DNA of 64,000 nucleotides from Tenericutes bacterium MO-XQ (GCA_002838185.1 CP017948.1:1302001-1366000); one strand, 5' to 3'; counted from the first letter of the stretch, positions 9,605 through 19,635 are shown. Translations and numbers: made by a program. Notes: generated by a model not told the origin, from the letters alone.

Positions 9605-10996
9605 CTATTTCTTCAAGTCGTCTGCAAACAAGTCCCCAATAGTGGTTGTTTCTGCTTCTTGATCATCTTCTAAATATTGTTCATATGAAGCGCGTTCTTG
9701 TTGTTCTAAAATACGCTTAATTGATAATTTTAATTGCCATTGATCTCTATTTGCATCTGTAATGACAGCTTTCACTTCATCCCCAATTGCAAAGTAATCT
9801 TCTGGTTTACCAATACGTTCATTTGATAATTCTGATACGTGAATAAATCCTGTTGCACCTTGAACTTCAACTTCAACACCATCTTTAGTAACATTTGTAA
9901 CTTTAGCAGTTACAACATCACCACGTTTGCCAGTAAAGTTTTTCCAAGGATTATCTTCTAATGCTTTTTTAGATAAAGCAATACGTTCTTTTTTAGGATC
10001 CATTTGAATGATACTTAATGTTACTTCATCACCAATTTTTACAAATGATTCAAAATTATCATTTGGATTCCATGAAAATTCATTTTTGTGTAGTAATCCG
10101 CGAACATCTTTCGCTACTTCCACAATGATACCAAAAGGTAATTTTTGGAATACAGTACCTGTTACAGTATCGCCAACTTTATGAGCTTCATAGAAACTTT
10201 CATAAGGTGTTGGTTCTAAAGCTTTCATAGATAAATCTAAGCGATTACCTTCTTTTTTAATCACTTTGACTTCAATTTCTTGACCTAATGATAAAACATC
10301 TTCGATTTTTTCAATACGGTGATGGCTTACTTGAGAAATACGAAGTAAACCAACAACATGATCAAAACGAACTGTTGCTGCATGCTTTTCAATCTTATCT
10401 ACTGTACCTTTTAACACATCACCTGTGTTAATATCTTCTAATTCATTTTGACGATCTTTTAGTCTTTGTTCGTATGCTTCTTGTCTTTCTCTTTCAAAGA
10501 CAACTTTTCTAGAACCTACTATACGTTTTGAACGTCCTTTACGTGTAGCTTCAATAATTTGAATTTCTAAAGTCTTGTTTTTAAGAGCTTCTTTGTTTTC
10601 TAATAGATCATAATCTAATAAGCTGTAAGGTAAAAATACCTCATGACCAGCATAATTTAAAATAAGACCTTTATCTAATATTTTTTTCACTTTTGCCTTC
10701 ACAGTTTCACCTGATTCAACTAAAGCTACGATTTCATCAAATTTTTCTTCAATTAAAAGAGGTAGTCTGGATAAGAGAATTTGTGCAGGATCATCAGTGA
10801 TTTTTTGTACTTTTGCTTTTACTTTTTGTCCTTCTTTTATAAAACCAATAAACGTATCTGGTGCAGGTTTGTCATAGTTATCTAAATGAATTTTACCTTC
10901 TGTAATATATTGTACATCTAGATAAATAGTATTTTCTTCTACTTTGATGACTGTACCTTCAACGATTTGGCCTACCTTTAACATCTTAAAATCCAT
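9605..10996 (-). CDS. S1-domain RNA-binding protein (RpsA/YpfD-like)
   Basis: A 463-residue protein with about five S1 OB-fold repeats, each starting with a GxxVxGxV pattern: VGQIVEGTV near residue 7, SGETVKAKV near 95, TGDVLKGTV near 192, VGDTVTGTV near 275 and RGDVVTAKV near 360. Such proteins bind single-stranded mRNA and ribosomes. The shorter Gram-positive forms are often not stable ribosome components, so I leave the symbol empty. The C-terminus is acidic. The gene overlaps cmk by 11 bp and is preceded by GGAGAA. Confidence 0.88.
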   Translation of the reverse strand: MDFKMLKVGQIVEGTVIKVEENTIYLDVQYITEGKIHLDNYDKPAPDTFIGFIKEGQKVKAKVQKITDDPAQILLSRLPLLIEEKFDEIVALVESGETVKAKVKKILDKGLILNYAGHEVFLPYSLLDYDLLENKEALKNKTLEIQIIEATRKGRSKRIVGSRKVVFERERQEAYEQRLKDRQNELEDINTGDVLKGTVDKIEKHAATVRFDHVVGLLRISQVSHHRIEKIEDVLSLGQEIEVKVIKKEGNRLDLSMKALEPTPYESFYEAHKVGDTVTGTVFQKLPFGIIVEVAKDVRGLLHKNEFSWNPNDNFESFVKIGDEVTLSIIQMDPKKERIALSKKALEDNPWKNFTGKRGDVVTAKVTNVTKDGVEVEVQGATGFIHVSELSNERIGKPEDYFAIGDEVKAVITDANRDQWQLKLSIKRILEQQERASYEQYLEDDQEAETTTIGDLFADDLKK

Positions 10997-11654
10997 GTTT
11001 ATTCTCCTTTTTGTCGGTTAATTCTATAATTTTATCAACCACTTGATCAATGGTTAAATACGTTGTGTCAATGATGATTGCATCATCAGCTTTTCTTAAA
11101 GGTGATTCTTTTCGAGTTGAATCTTTTTGATCTCTAACCACAATATCTTCAATAACTTTTGATATGTGTAAATCTTTACCTTTTTGTTTGTTTTCTTTAT
11201 ATCTTCTTTTCGCACGTTCTTCAACGTTAGCTGTCAAGAATATTTTTAAATCTGCATGAGGTAACACGACTGTTCCGATATCTCTACCATCCATAACGAT
11301 GTTGCCTTTTTCAGCAGCTTTCTTCTGTAAGTCAACTAGTTTTCTTCTAACATATGGAAAACTTGATACGAGCGATACATTGTTTGTAACTTTATCAGAT
11401 CTAATCGCTTCTGTAACATCTAAATCATCCACATATATTTTATCAAAATCATAATGAATATTAACTGATTCTAAAAAACGATAAGAAGACTCGTCTTCTA
11501 AATCGACACCTAATTCAATCGCTTTTAATGTTACTGCTCTATACATTGCGCCTGTATCAATATGTGTCCAATTCAGTTTTTTTGCAATACGTGCACTGAT
11601 TGTGCTTTTGCCTGATCCTGCGGGTCCATCGATTGCGAGTTTAAATCCAGACAT
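10986..11654 (-). CDS. cmk: Cytidylate kinase
   Basis: About 222 residues. It phosphorylates CMP and dCMP with ATP. Visible motifs are the P-loop DGPAGSGKSTI, DTGAMYRAVT, MDGRDIGTVVLP (nucleoside binding) and the RRYKE lid. The frame is open upstream to an ATG at 11678, but a strong GGAGG lies 6 nt before the ATG at 11654, which gives the normal family N-terminus MSGFKLAIDGPAG. It overlaps the S1-protein gene by 11 bp. The cmk-S1-der order is conserved in Firmicutes. Confidence 0.95.
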   Translation of the reverse strand: MSGFKLAIDGPAGSGKSTISARIAKKLNWTHIDTGAMYRAVTLKAIELGVDLEDESSYRFLESVNIHYDFDKIYVDDLDVTEAIRSDKVTNNVSLVSSFPYVRRKLVDLQKKAAEKGNIVMDGRDIGTVVLPHADLKIFLTANVEERAKRRYKENKQKGKDLHISKVIEDIVVRDQKDSTRKESPLRKADDAIIIDTTYLTIDQVVDKIIELTDKKENKHGF

Positions 11655-11709
11655 AAAGTTCCTCCATACAATCCTCATTATATCATATTTTAAGCCATTT
11701 TAATAGCAT

Positions 11710-12450
11710 TTAATCAATTCTTTTTGCGATACTATGTGCATAAAGTTTTTTAACTTCATGAATTTTTAAAGGTCTATATGTACCTCTTTCAACGCCATCA
11801 AGTGTTAAAAAATCATATCTAACTCTGGTTAAGTTCTTGACCTGATAACCCAAAGCTTCAATCATTTTTCTAACTTGCTTGTTTTTACCTTCAACTAAAG
11901 TGATTGAAAGTAAGGTTGATTGGTGATCTTTATTAAGTTCGATTAATCTTACAGCTTTTGGTTTTGCGTGATAGTTTTTATCGATTGTAACACCTTTTCT
12001 AAGTTCTACAATTTTCTTTCTAATGACAATACCTTTAACTCTAACTAAGTATTCCTTTTCGATATGATAAGAAGGGTGTGTCATGTGATTAGTGAAATCA
12101 CCATCGTTTGTTAGTAACAATAAACCTGCTGTATCGTAATCAAGTCTCCCAACTGGATATAATCTAATTTCTTTATGTGCAGGTTCTAAAAGATCCATAA
12201 TCGTTCTTCTGCCTTTGTCATCTTTGACTGTTGATAAAAAACCTGTGGGTTTATTTAACAAAAAATAAAGATGTTCAGCCAATTTGATTGGTTTGCCATC
12301 TACTTCAATATCATCAGTTTTATTCACTTTGAATCCTAACTCTGTAATGACTTTACCATTAACTTTGACTCTACCTTCTAGAATCATTTCTTCTGATTTA
12401 CGTCTAGAAGCTATATTTGCTTGCGCAAGAACTTTTTGTAATCTTTCCAA
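11710..12450 (-). CDS. rluB: 23S rRNA pseudouridine synthase, RluB family
   Basis: A 246-residue enzyme with an N-terminal S4 RNA-binding domain (MERLQKVLAQANIASRRKSEEMI) and a catalytic domain carrying GRLDYDTAGLLLLTNDG, where the Asp of RLD is the nucleophile. NKQVRKM follows near residue 190. The family isomerises a uridine near position 2605 of 23S rRNA. The start codon is TTG at 12450, with AGGTGA six bases upstream; the S4 domain would be incomplete if a later start were used. It is probably the first gene of the rluB-cmk-S1-der-gpsA operon. Confidence 0.92.
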   Translation of the reverse strand: MERLQKVLAQANIASRRKSEEMILEGRVKVNGKVITELGFKVNKTDDIEVDGKPIKLAEHLYFLLNKPTGFLSTVKDDKGRRTIMDLLEPAHKEIRLYPVGRLDYDTAGLLLLTNDGDFTNHMTHPSYHIEKEYLVRVKGIVIRKKIVELRKGVTIDKNYHAKPKAVRLIELNKDHQSTLLSITLVEGKNKQVRKMIEALGYQVKNLTRVRYDFLTLDGVERGTYRPLKIHEVKKLYAHSIAKRID

Positions 12451-12522
12451 TATCTATCACCTGTTATATTATAGCATAGAATCGTATCAATTTCGAAACG
12501 TTTTTACGATTTTATAAATAAA

Positions 12523-12538
12523 AAAGGGTTGCCCCTTT
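12523..12538 (-). terminator. Terminator of efp overlapping its stop codon
   Basis: Stem AAAGGG / CCCTTT with a 4-nt loop. On the minus strand it runs into TTTTTTATTTAT. The 5' arm overlaps the efp stop at 12537-12539. It separates efp from rluB. Confidence 0.75.
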
Positions 12539-13100
12539 ATTTATCTCTTGACACATATGAACCATCATATGTACTTACAATAATTTTTTCACCTTGTTCA
12601 ATGAACATTGGCACTTTAACTAATAATCCTGTTTGCATGATCGCATCTTTTAAAGCATTTGTTTTTGTATCACCTTTTACTCCAGGAACTGTTTCAGTAA
12701 CTTCTAAAACAACTTTATCAGGAAGTGTAACCCCTAAAATCTCTTGATTGTTGTAAAAGTTAACATCAACCATCATCCCTTCAAATATAAACTTGAGTTC
12801 ATATTCAATTTGATTACCAGGGATTTCAATTTGTTCATAAGTTTCTGTGTTCATAAACACATGCATATCACCATTTGCGTATAAATATTGCATTTGGTTT
12901 TTGTCAATTTGTGCTCTTTCTACTTTTGTACCTGCATTAAATGTATAATCGATGACTGCGCCAGATCTCAAATTTCTAAGTTTAGTTCTTACAAATGCAC
13001 TACCCTTTCCAGGTTTAACATGCATGAACTCAATCACTTGAAAAATATTACCGTCAAACATAATGGTTTGTCCAGTTTTAAAATCGTTTGTACTTATCAT
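12537..13100 (-). CDS. efp: Translation elongation factor P
   Basis: A 187-residue EF-P, full length, with three beta-barrel domains. It binds between the ribosomal P and E sites and relieves stalling at consecutive prolines. The modifiable tip loop reads [14 protein letters not shown], with the Lys in PGKG. The C-terminal domain ends in [16 protein letters not shown]. It is a single-gene transcript with its own promoter (13137-13165) and terminator. Whether the tip Lys is modified cannot be told here. Confidence 0.97.
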   Translation of the reverse strand: MISTNDFKTGQTIMFDGNIFQVIEFMHVKPGKGSAFVRTKLRNLRSGAVIDYTFNAGTKVERAQIDKNQMQYLYANGDMHVFMNTETYEQIEIPGNQIEYELKFIFEGMMVDVNFYNNQEILGVTLPDKVVLEVTETVPGVKGDTKTNALKDAIMQTGLLVKVPMFIEQGEKIIVSTYDGSYVSRDK

Positions 13101-13136
13101 AATAATAACTCCTCATTCGGTTTTTTTGCCGTTTTT

Positions 13137-13165
13137 ATTATACACGAAAAAAACGTATAAGACAA
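13137..13165 (-). promoter_or_regulatory. Promoter of efp
   Basis: On the minus strand TTGTCT (13160-13165), 17-bp spacer, then a perfect TATAAT (13137-13142). It lies about 37 bp upstream of the efp start. Confidence 0.8.
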
Positions 13166-13210
13166 CAAAATGAAGTATTTTCAGTCATTATAAATCATGT
13201 TTTATGTGTT

Positions 13211-14992
13211 TTATGCAAATTGGCTTTGATAAAGTTCATAATAAAAGCCTTTTTGTTCTAATAATTCTAAATGATTGCCTTGCTCAACAATATTACCTTC
13301 TTTAACAACTAAGATGATATCTGCATTTTGAATGGTTGATAAACGATGCGCAATCACAAATGTTGTTTTATCTTTCATCAGATTAAGCATTGCTTGTTGA
13401 ATTTGTACTTCAGTATGTGTATCAACATTTGAAGTTGCTTCGTCTAAAATAAGCATCTTTGTTCTTGAAAGCATCGCTCTTGCAATAACTAAAAGTTGTT
13501 TTTGACCTTTGGATATATTTAATCCTTCATCTGTTAAAACTGTATCATACCCTTGTGGTAAGTGTTTGATAAATGAATGTATTCTTGCTTTCTTAGCGGC
13601 CTCTTCAACTTCTAATCTAGAAACATCTCCGTTACCATAAGCTATATTTTCAAAGACAGTACCATGGAAAATCCAAGTATCTTGTAAAACCATAGAAAAT
13701 GATCTTCTAAGACTTGCTCTTGTGAGTTTTGTGATATTGATGTTATCAAGTAAAATTTCACCTTGTTCGATTTCATAAAATCTCATTAAAAGATTTACAA
13801 GTGTTGTTTTTCCTGCACCAGTTGGTCCAACGATTGCGACGACTTGTCCTTGATTCGCATGAAGTGATACGTCTTTTAGGACAACTTGATTTTCTAAATA
13901 ACCAAATGAGACATGATCAAGTTTGATATCTCCTTTAACATCTTGATAGTGGATTGCATTTTTATGATCTTTTAATTCTTCATCTTCATCAATCACTCTA
14001 AAGACTCTTTCAGCAGCCGCAAGCGCACTTTGAATATCTGCTAAAATATTACTCATTTGATTGATTGGACCTGAAAAACGTCTGGAATATAAAGTAAAAC
14101 TTGTAAGATTACCTAAAGAAAGACTACCTAGGAAATAAAGGATACCTCCAAAGACACCAACGAGTGCTACTGATAGATTAGATACAAATCCGATAGATGG
14201 ACCAACTGATGAAGCATAATATCCTGCACGATAAGCAGCATGGGTTGCTTCTTCGTTGATTTCATCGAATTTTTCTAATACCGTTTCTTCTTGAACATAT
14301 GATTGAATGGTTCTTTGTCCAGTAATCATCTCTTCTGCAAACCCATTGAGTTCGCCTAATTTTTGATTTCGATATCTAAATTGCTTTTTGACTATTTTAG
14401 AAAGTACTCTTGTGATAACTATTGATATTGGAAGTGTAATGACAAAGACTAACACTAAAATTGGTGACATGATAATCATCATGACAAAAGAAATAATGAC
14501 AGTAATCGAGCTAGTAAAAATATTAACAACATCAGTAGCTAGTGATGTGTTGATCGTATCGATATCATAACTCATTTTTGAGATGATATCTCCTGTTTGA
14601 TTTTGATCAAAATAAGATATTTTTACACGATTCAGTTTCGCAAATAAGTCTTTTCTCATCTTATAAACAACAGATTGTGAGATTCTTACCATGGCAACTG
14701 CTAGGATGTAATTTAAGAGCGCTGAGATTCCATAAAATAGAATCATTAATCCAGCAAACAAGTAAACTTTTTCAAAATCTACACCATCTGTCATTGCATC
14801 AACAGTCCTACCTGTCAAATAAGGACCCACAAGTGATAATACATTCGCAACGATAGTTAAAAAAATCGCTAAAAATAGTTTTGCTTTATAGTAATATAAA
14901 TAATCCCAAAGTCTTCTTAAGACATATTTTTTATTTCTTGCTTTATCAGAACCATCGTTTCTACCTCTAGATACTTTGCCAGCATACATCAT
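13211..14992 (-). CDS. ABC exporter half-transporter, catalytically competent subunit
   Basis: A 593-residue type IV ABC exporter subunit: six membrane helices in the first ~330 residues, then a nucleotide-binding domain. Walker A is GPTGAGKTT, Walker B is MLILDEATS with the catalytic Glu, and the switch His is in IAHRLST. The ABC signature is altered to ISKGQ in place of LSGGQ. With the partner gene upstream (4-bp overlap) this gives one normal and one degenerate ATP site, the pattern known for heterodimeric multidrug exporters such as BmrCD, LmrCD and TM287/288. The substrate is unknown. Confidence 0.9.
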   Translation of the reverse strand: MMYAGKVSRGRNDGSDKARNKKYVLRRLWDYLYYYKAKLFLAIFLTIVANVLSLVGPYLTGRTVDAMTDGVDFEKVYLFAGLMILFYGISALLNYILAVAMVRISQSVVYKMRKDLFAKLNRVKISYFDQNQTGDIISKMSYDIDTINTSLATDVVNIFTSSITVIISFVMMIIMSPILVLVFVITLPISIVITRVLSKIVKKQFRYRNQKLGELNGFAEEMITGQRTIQSYVQEETVLEKFDEINEEATHAAYRAGYYASSVGPSIGFVSNLSVALVGVFGGILYFLGSLSLGNLTSFTLYSRRFSGPINQMSNILADIQSALAAAERVFRVIDEDEELKDHKNAIHYQDVKGDIKLDHVSFGYLENQVVLKDVSLHANQGQVVAIVGPTGAGKTTLVNLLMRFYEIEQGEILLDNINITKLTRASLRRSFSMVLQDTWIFHGTVFENIAYGNGDVSRLEVEEAAKKARIHSFIKHLPQGYDTVLTDEGLNISKGQKQLLVIARAMLSRTKMLILDEATSNVDTHTEVQIQQAMLNLMKDKTTFVIAHRLSTIQNADIILVVKEGNIVEQGNHLELLEQKGFYYELYQSQFA

Positions 14993-16725
14993 GAGACTTC
15001 ACCACCTAGCTGATATTCTGCGATTTCTTGATAAAGCTTAGATGATTTCATGAGTTCATCATGAGTACCTTTAGCTACAATTTTGCCTTCATCAATTAAA
15101 AGAATTAAATCTGAATCTTTTAAACTACTTATTCTTTGAGCAATGATAATCATGGTTGTATCTATGAGCTCTTTTTTAAGTGATTTTCTCATGTTTAAAT
15201 CTGTTTGATAATCTAATGCAGAAGATGCATCGTCTAATATCATAATATCTGGATGACCAGCAACAGCTCTAGCAATTAGGACTCTTTGTTTTTGACCACC
15301 TGATAAATTCATACCTTTTTGAGCCATTTTAGTCTCATGTTTATCTTCTTTTTCATAAATAAAATCAGCTTGAGCAACTCTTGTTGCTAGCTCTATATCT
15401 TCATCACCAATTTTATTTCTATTGAACTGAATGTTACCGTAAATACTATCTGCGAAAATCAAATCGTTTTGAAATACAACACCAATTCTTTTTCTTAAAT
15501 CATTTTGTTTTAAGTCTCTTACATCTTTACCATAGATTTTAATGTGCCCTTTATCGACATCATAAAACCTCATCAAAAGATTGATAATGGTCGTTTTACC
15601 TGAACCGGTTGCACCGATGATCCCTAATATTTGACCTTTATTGAGTTTAAATGAAACATCTTCTAAGTTTGCTTCTTTTTGATTATAAGAAAAACTCACA
15701 TCATCAAACTCTATATGTGGTACAGTTAAATCTTCTTTAACTTCATCATATCCATCTTTTAAATCTTCTGGCATGTTAATCACTTCATAAATACGTTCAC
15801 CAGAAGCGGTTGCTCTAGAAGATAACACGAATACTCTTGTAATACTCATCATCGCATTTAAGATGATTGTAAAGTATGTAACAAAAGCCATGATTTGACC
15901 TTTTTCAGTCATACCAATGTTCACTCTAAATGCACCAAAAACTAAGACGATGACAAGTCCTAAGTTCATAACAGCTCTCATCATTGGATTGATCCTAGCC
16001 ATAGTCGTTGTTGCATGTAGTTCTGCATCTACTGTTTCTTGATTTGCATGGTCAAACCTGTTCATTTCATGCTCATTCATGGATAATGCACGAACAACTC
16101 TTGCACCTGTAATATATTCTCTTAATGTTCTTATTAAAACATCAACTTTCTTCTGAGTTTTCTTATATAAAGGAATCCCTTTTTTTGACGTAAAATAAAC
16201 AATCACTAAAATGAGTGGTAACATCGAAATCATAACAAGTGTCAATACAGCATCAAGTGATAAAGCAAGTAAAATTCCACCGATAAGTAAAACCGGAGCT
16301 CTGACACCTAATCTTTGCATGACTGCTGTTGCTCTATATACATTATAGGTATCTGTTGTCATTCTTGAGATCAAAGACGGTCTTGTTAGTTGATCGACTT
16401 GATTAGCAGATAAATTTTCTATTTTTTTAAATAAATCGTGTCTTAAATCCTTAGTTGCAACTGCAGCAATATATTCAGCTTGACGATTCGCAATGACATT
16501 AAAAAACAGACCGATAAATGCGATGACTACCATCAGTAATCCTGCTAGATAAAGCGGCATTAAAGATGGGTCATTAAGTTCTCTAAGATCAGGGATAATC
16601 ACATCTATCATATAGGCGATAATCCATGGTAAAAATAAGTCAGCTAAAGCAGCAATTGACTTTAAGGTTAAGCTTACTGAGAGTTTATATTTAAATGGTT
16701 TAAGTAAATTTAAGATAATTTTCAT
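14989..16725 (-). CDS. ABC exporter half-transporter, degenerate-site subunit
   Basis: A 578-residue partner of the downstream exporter subunit, with six membrane helices and a C-terminal nucleotide-binding domain. Walker A (GATGSGKTT) and the LSGGQ signature are intact. The residue after Walker B is Asp instead of Glu (MILDDASS) and the switch His is Gln (IIAQRIS). These are the changes that inactivate one of the two composite ATP sites in heterodimeric exporters. The 4-bp overlap with the partner fits equal co-translation. It probably exports drugs or lipids from the plasma membrane; the substrate is not determinable. Confidence 0.9.
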   Translation of the reverse strand: MKIILNLLKPFKYKLSVSLTLKSIAALADLFLPWIIAYMIDVIIPDLRELNDPSLMPLYLAGLLMVVIAFIGLFFNVIANRQAEYIAAVATKDLRHDLFKKIENLSANQVDQLTRPSLISRMTTDTYNVYRATAVMQRLGVRAPVLLIGGILLALSLDAVLTLVMISMLPLILVIVYFTSKKGIPLYKKTQKKVDVLIRTLREYITGARVVRALSMNEHEMNRFDHANQETVDAELHATTTMARINPMMRAVMNLGLVIVLVFGAFRVNIGMTEKGQIMAFVTYFTIILNAMMSITRVFVLSSRATASGERIYEVINMPEDLKDGYDEVKEDLTVPHIEFDDVSFSYNQKEANLEDVSFKLNKGQILGIIGATGSGKTTIINLLMRFYDVDKGHIKIYGKDVRDLKQNDLRKRIGVVFQNDLIFADSIYGNIQFNRNKIGDEDIELATRVAQADFIYEKEDKHETKMAQKGMNLSGGQKQRVLIARAVAGHPDIMILDDASSALDYQTDLNMRKSLKKELIDTTMIIIAQRISSLKDSDLILLIDEGKIVAKGTHDELMKSSKLYQEIAEYQLGGEVS

Positions 16726-16789
16726 TGATGATACCTTCCATCATTATAATATAACATAGCTTTTGCAAAAATAAAAACCAGAAAAAGAA

Positions 16790-16808
16790 AAACACACCTT
16801 AATGTGTT
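16790..16808 (-). terminator. Probable terminator of the nuclease operon
   Basis: Stem AACACA / TGTGTT with a 6-nt loop. On the minus strand it is followed by TTTTTC and further pyrimidines. It overlaps the stop codon of the hypothetical gene at 16799. Confidence 0.6.
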
Positions 16809-17182
16809 TCAATTTTTAATACTCCTTTAATCTCTAGATTGTAATCAATTACTTCGATAATTTTTTCTTCTTCTAGAGTAATAATTTTGCATCCTCTTGG
16901 TTCAATATTTTGTTTAAAGATATCTTCATCTTTTAATTGAGACATTTCAACGATCATAAATACTCCTGTATCTGTACCTACACCATCAAAAATACCGTCT
17001 CCACCTTCAGTACGCATTAAATATAATAAGATACCGTCTAGTTCGATTTTATGAAACTTATTCATATCTTTATAAAACAAATCCCATAGCTTTTTGATAA
17101 ACTGATCGCCTTTTTGTGTTTTTCTAATGATATATGCAGGATCACCTATATAATAAGTCCCTTTAGAAAGTTTATATGTCAT
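16799..17182 (-). CDS. Conserved-looking hypothetical protein, cotranscribed with nuclease
   Basis: About 127 residues, no signal peptide or membrane segment, so probably cytosolic. GTYYIGDPAYII near the N-terminus and GGDGIFDGVGTDTGVFMIVEM near the middle (split here by family resemblance only) give a Gly/Asp-rich look seen in small phage-like or bacterial proteins of unknown function. I do not recognise a named family with certainty. AAGGAG lies 7 nt before the ATG at 17182 and only 1 nt after the in-frame ATG at 17188, so I chose 17182. It overlaps the nuclease gene by 11 bp, so it is co-translated with it. Confidence 0.7.
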   Translation of the reverse strand: MTYKLSKGTYYIGDPAYIIRKTQKGDQFIKKLWDLFYKDMNKFHKIELDGILLYLMRTEGGDGIFDGVGTDTGVFMIVEMSQLKDEDIFKQNIEPRGCKIITLEEEKIIEVIDYNLEIKGVLKIETH

Positions 17183-18122
17183 AAACATGCTCCTTAATCA
17201 TTAACATAAATAATGATGACTGATAATTAACAACTTCTTCTTCAGGCTGAGTTAAATCATCTATCGCCATATTTTCCCAAATCAAATGAACATATTCAGG
17301 TTTATCTATAAATGGATTTCTATTTTGTTGGTATTCATAAATCACATTATTTCTATTTCTTTCAAATGCGTCTACTGGATCTTCTTTATGCCATTTAAGT
17401 AAAACCGACAATTGACCCATACGTGCACCATCAGGTGTATAATGATCTGATTCATCAAGTAATAATGCTAAATCATTTGTAAGTGTTAAATCATCATACA
17501 TAACTGCCATATAAAAGATAATTCTTGCGACATCACCTTTATGGTCATCTCCAGGATAAAAACCACCATCTTCAGTTGTATCTGCTTCTCCACTGCCTTC
17601 TGAATAAAAACGATCAGAACGACTACTGTTGACTCTTGGAGTAACAGCTCTTAAATTATGAAGATCTGATGCGATGCTTCTTTCACTTTCAGTAACTCTA
17701 TCAACACCTAATCTTGAATTTGGCCATACATGCTCACGATGCCAAGATGTTGAATCCCATGTTCTTGGTGCTAAGACACCATCATAAACATTATAGACTT
17801 TAGTATCATCATCTAGTGATACATCACTATTTGCTAAAAAGTTTTTCGCTTCTGCATAACTTGTTCTTGTAATATTTTCATTTAGGATTTCGTGCAATTC
17901 TTGTTTTAATGCCTCATTAATCAGTCCGTTTGCTCCATCATAATAATCATTGTCACTTACATATGTATAATAATAATAACCATCATCATTTTGATTTGAA
18001 CCATAGTTCATCTCAGGTTCTAAACTAATCTCACCATAGAAAAAATATGCAACAACTAAAATAATTGCTCCTATGATTAACCTAACCAGTTGGTTTTTCT
18101 TTGAGTATCTTCTTCTAGCCAT
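17172..18122 (-). CDS. Membrane-anchored or secreted endonuclease I family nuclease
   Basis: About 316 residues. After a basic start (MARRRYSKKN) comes one hydrophobic segment at about residues 14-32, then an extracellular domain of the EndA/NucM (endonuclease I) type. The active site HREHVWPNSRLG contains the His-Cys-metal fold His and Asn; DLHNLRAVTPRVNSSRSDRF is the second family motif. It would degrade external DNA and RNA, giving nucleotides to an organism with limited synthesis. The open frame runs upstream to 18164, but AGGTG precedes the ATG at 18122. The next gene overlaps its end. Confidence 0.85.
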   Translation of the reverse strand: MARRRYSKKNQLVRLIIGAIILVVAYFFYGEISLEPEMNYGSNQNDDGYYYYTYVSDNDYYDGANGLINEALKQELHEILNENITRTSYAEAKNFLANSDVSLDDDTKVYNVYDGVLAPRTWDSTSWHREHVWPNSRLGVDRVTESERSIASDLHNLRAVTPRVNSSRSDRFYSEGSGEADTTEDGGFYPGDDHKGDVARIIFYMAVMYDDLTLTNDLALLLDESDHYTPDGARMGQLSVLLKWHKEDPVDAFERNRNNVIYEYQQNRNPFIDKPEYVHLIWENMAIDDLTQPEEEVVNYQSSLFMLMIKEHVYDI

Positions 18123-18196
18123 ATATACACCTATCCCTTTCATTGTTGATATTATAACATACATACTATTTCAGTTTTATGTCTATGCCTTAAGGA

Positions 18197-18225
18197 TTGA
18201 CATTTTATTTCCATTCATTTATAAT
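18197..18225 (+). promoter_or_regulatory. Consensus promoter of tRNA-Thr
   Basis: A perfect TTGACA (18197-18202), 17-bp spacer and perfect TATAAT (18220-18225). The tRNA starts 21 bp after the -10 box. Confidence 0.9.
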
Positions 18226-18245
18226 TTTAATGCAAGTTCATTTAT

Positions 18246-18319
18246 GCCCCCATAGTTTAATGGCAAAACGCAGCAATGGTAATGCTGAAATACAAGTTCG
18301 ATTCTCGTTGGGGGCACCA
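18246..18319 (+). tRNA. tRNA-Thr (anticodon GGT)
   Basis: A 74-nt cloverleaf with encoded CCA: acceptor GCCCCCA / TGGGGGC, D stem GTTT / AAAC, anticodon stem CAGCA / TGCTG with loop ATGGTAA, and T loop TTCGATT. The loop gives anticodon GGT, reading ACC and ACT. The discriminator base is A. The D arm and the variable region are short and one T-stem pair is mismatched. Confidence 0.85.
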
Positions 18320-18329
18320 TTTGTTATTT

Positions 18330-18352
18330 ACACCATATTAGGTGTTTTTTTT
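18330..18352 (+). terminator. Terminator of tRNA-Thr
   Basis: Stem ACACC / GGTGT with a 6-nt loop followed by eight T residues, 11 bp after the tRNA. Its T run touches the 3' end of the opposing protease gene. Confidence 0.8.
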
Positions 18353-19535
18353 ATTTTTCTTCTTCTAAATCTACCAGACATTCATAAATATGAAATGGTA
18401 ATTTTTTATGAAGTATTTCCATATTTTTATAATAATCTAGGATGGGTTCAAATATCCAAGATTGTTCTGTTGGAAAATTTTCTTTATTTGATAAAAACGC
18501 ATCGTTATATGCGATATGTGTAACATGTTTAGCTTTTTTATTTAAATAGATACGTTGTTTTTCGTTAATTTTATTACTTTGTCTTTTTTCAATTTTATCC
18601 AATAACTGATAAGCTTTCTCAACATGATGATTAAAATAGAGATAAATGACAATATCGTACGCCATCATTAGCCCATGTTCAGATCTTAAATAGTTTGTGA
18701 CTGGTAATTTTTGAATCATTGAGTCAATTTTTTCATCTATTGGTTGAGATTCATAAATGACACCTTCGATGTAATTCATCAACAAAGTTGCATGAAATAT
18801 GTCAGTTTTCATTTTGCGCTCATTTAATAATGTTTTAGATTTTTCCCACAAAAATACAGAAAACGTATGATCTTGATCTAATCTAAAACCTGCATATTGA
18901 CTAAGTTGAATATATCTAAACAAAGGATCTTCTTTAATTTTTTTGTATGCTACAAAATCTCCATATATAGATTGTGTATGAAGCTTAAATGTATAAATAT
19001 ATAAGACACTTAACATTGTGGTGAACATATTGAATACAGAAATAAATCCTATCCAACCATATTGATTTGACCAAATTAAACTTGATATGAACAGTATATT
19101 AGTAAGTATCATAAAACATATGGTTACGATTGGTGCTGCAATCAATGATTTAGCGAATTTGTTTGCTATACTCTCATATGCTTCATCATTGTCAATCAAA
19201 TCTAAATCAGGCACAACAAGGCCACCAAATAAAACCCATAATTTAGGCATAATTCTAAACTTCCAACCTCGTTGTGTTTTATAAAAAACAAACATAGTTA
19301 AATAAATAGCTCTTAGTTTAACTTTTTGAACCGCAAAAGCAATAAAATGTCCTAATTCATGCAATGTTAATGTCACATAAAAAGTTAATACTAAATAAAT
19401 TGGCCACATCCACCATCTAACAGATGATAAACCTAAAACTAATTGCTTCCAAATACCAACATAAACAAGAAGTGTAAAAAAAACACCAATAAAAAATGAA
19501 GCGATTAAAAAGTAAAGCAAAGGATATTTTTTCAT
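18351..19535 (-). CDS. Membrane zinc metalloprotease-like protein (M50-like)
   Basis: About 394 residues. Hydrophobic segments occupy residues ~8-30 and ~42-70, with HELGHFIAF at the second one: the HExxH zinc site in a membrane helix that marks site-2-protease/M50 enzymes. Two more segments lie near residues 130-185. The C-terminal ~190 residues are soluble and helical, perhaps TPR-like (YQLLDKIEKRQ). A typical NPDG-type second motif is not obvious; VPDLDLIDN could hold the third ligand. Two ATGs are adjacent; the second (19535) is better spaced from AAGGAG. Substrate unknown. Confidence 0.72.
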   Translation of the reverse strand: MKKYPLLYFLIASFFIGVFFTLLVYVGIWKQLVLGLSSVRWWMWPIYLVLTFYVTLTLHELGHFIAFAVQKVKLRAIYLTMFVFYKTQRGWKFRIMPKLWVLFGGLVVPDLDLIDNDEAYESIANKFAKSLIAAPIVTICFMILTNILFISSLIWSNQYGWIGFISVFNMFTTMLSVLYIYTFKLHTQSIYGDFVAYKKIKEDPLFRYIQLSQYAGFRLDQDHTFSVFLWEKSKTLLNERKMKTDIFHATLLMNYIEGVIYESQPIDEKIDSMIQKLPVTNYLRSEHGLMMAYDIVIYLYFNHHVEKAYQLLDKIEKRQSNKINEKQRIYLNKKAKHVTHIAYNDAFLSNKENFPTEQSWIFEPILDYYKNMEILHKKLPFHIYECLVDLEEEK

Positions 19536-19590
19536 CATGAACTCCTTGTTAGTTTTTTACAAAATTATGCACAAAAACAATCAAAAACGC

Positions 19591-19619
19591 TTGACAGTAT
19601 ATGAAAATTTTGCTATCAT
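19591..19619 (+). promoter_or_regulatory. Promoter of tRNA-Gly
   Basis: TTGACA (19591-19596), 17-bp spacer and TATCAT (19614-19619), 17 bp before the tRNA. Confidence 0.85.
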
Positions 19620-19635
19620 AAAATAGCACGAACAA

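Noticed and set aside
18197..18523. A 108-residue plus-strand frame across tRNA-Thr
   Set aside because: It includes the promoter, the tRNA and its terminator, then runs antisense to the protease gene.
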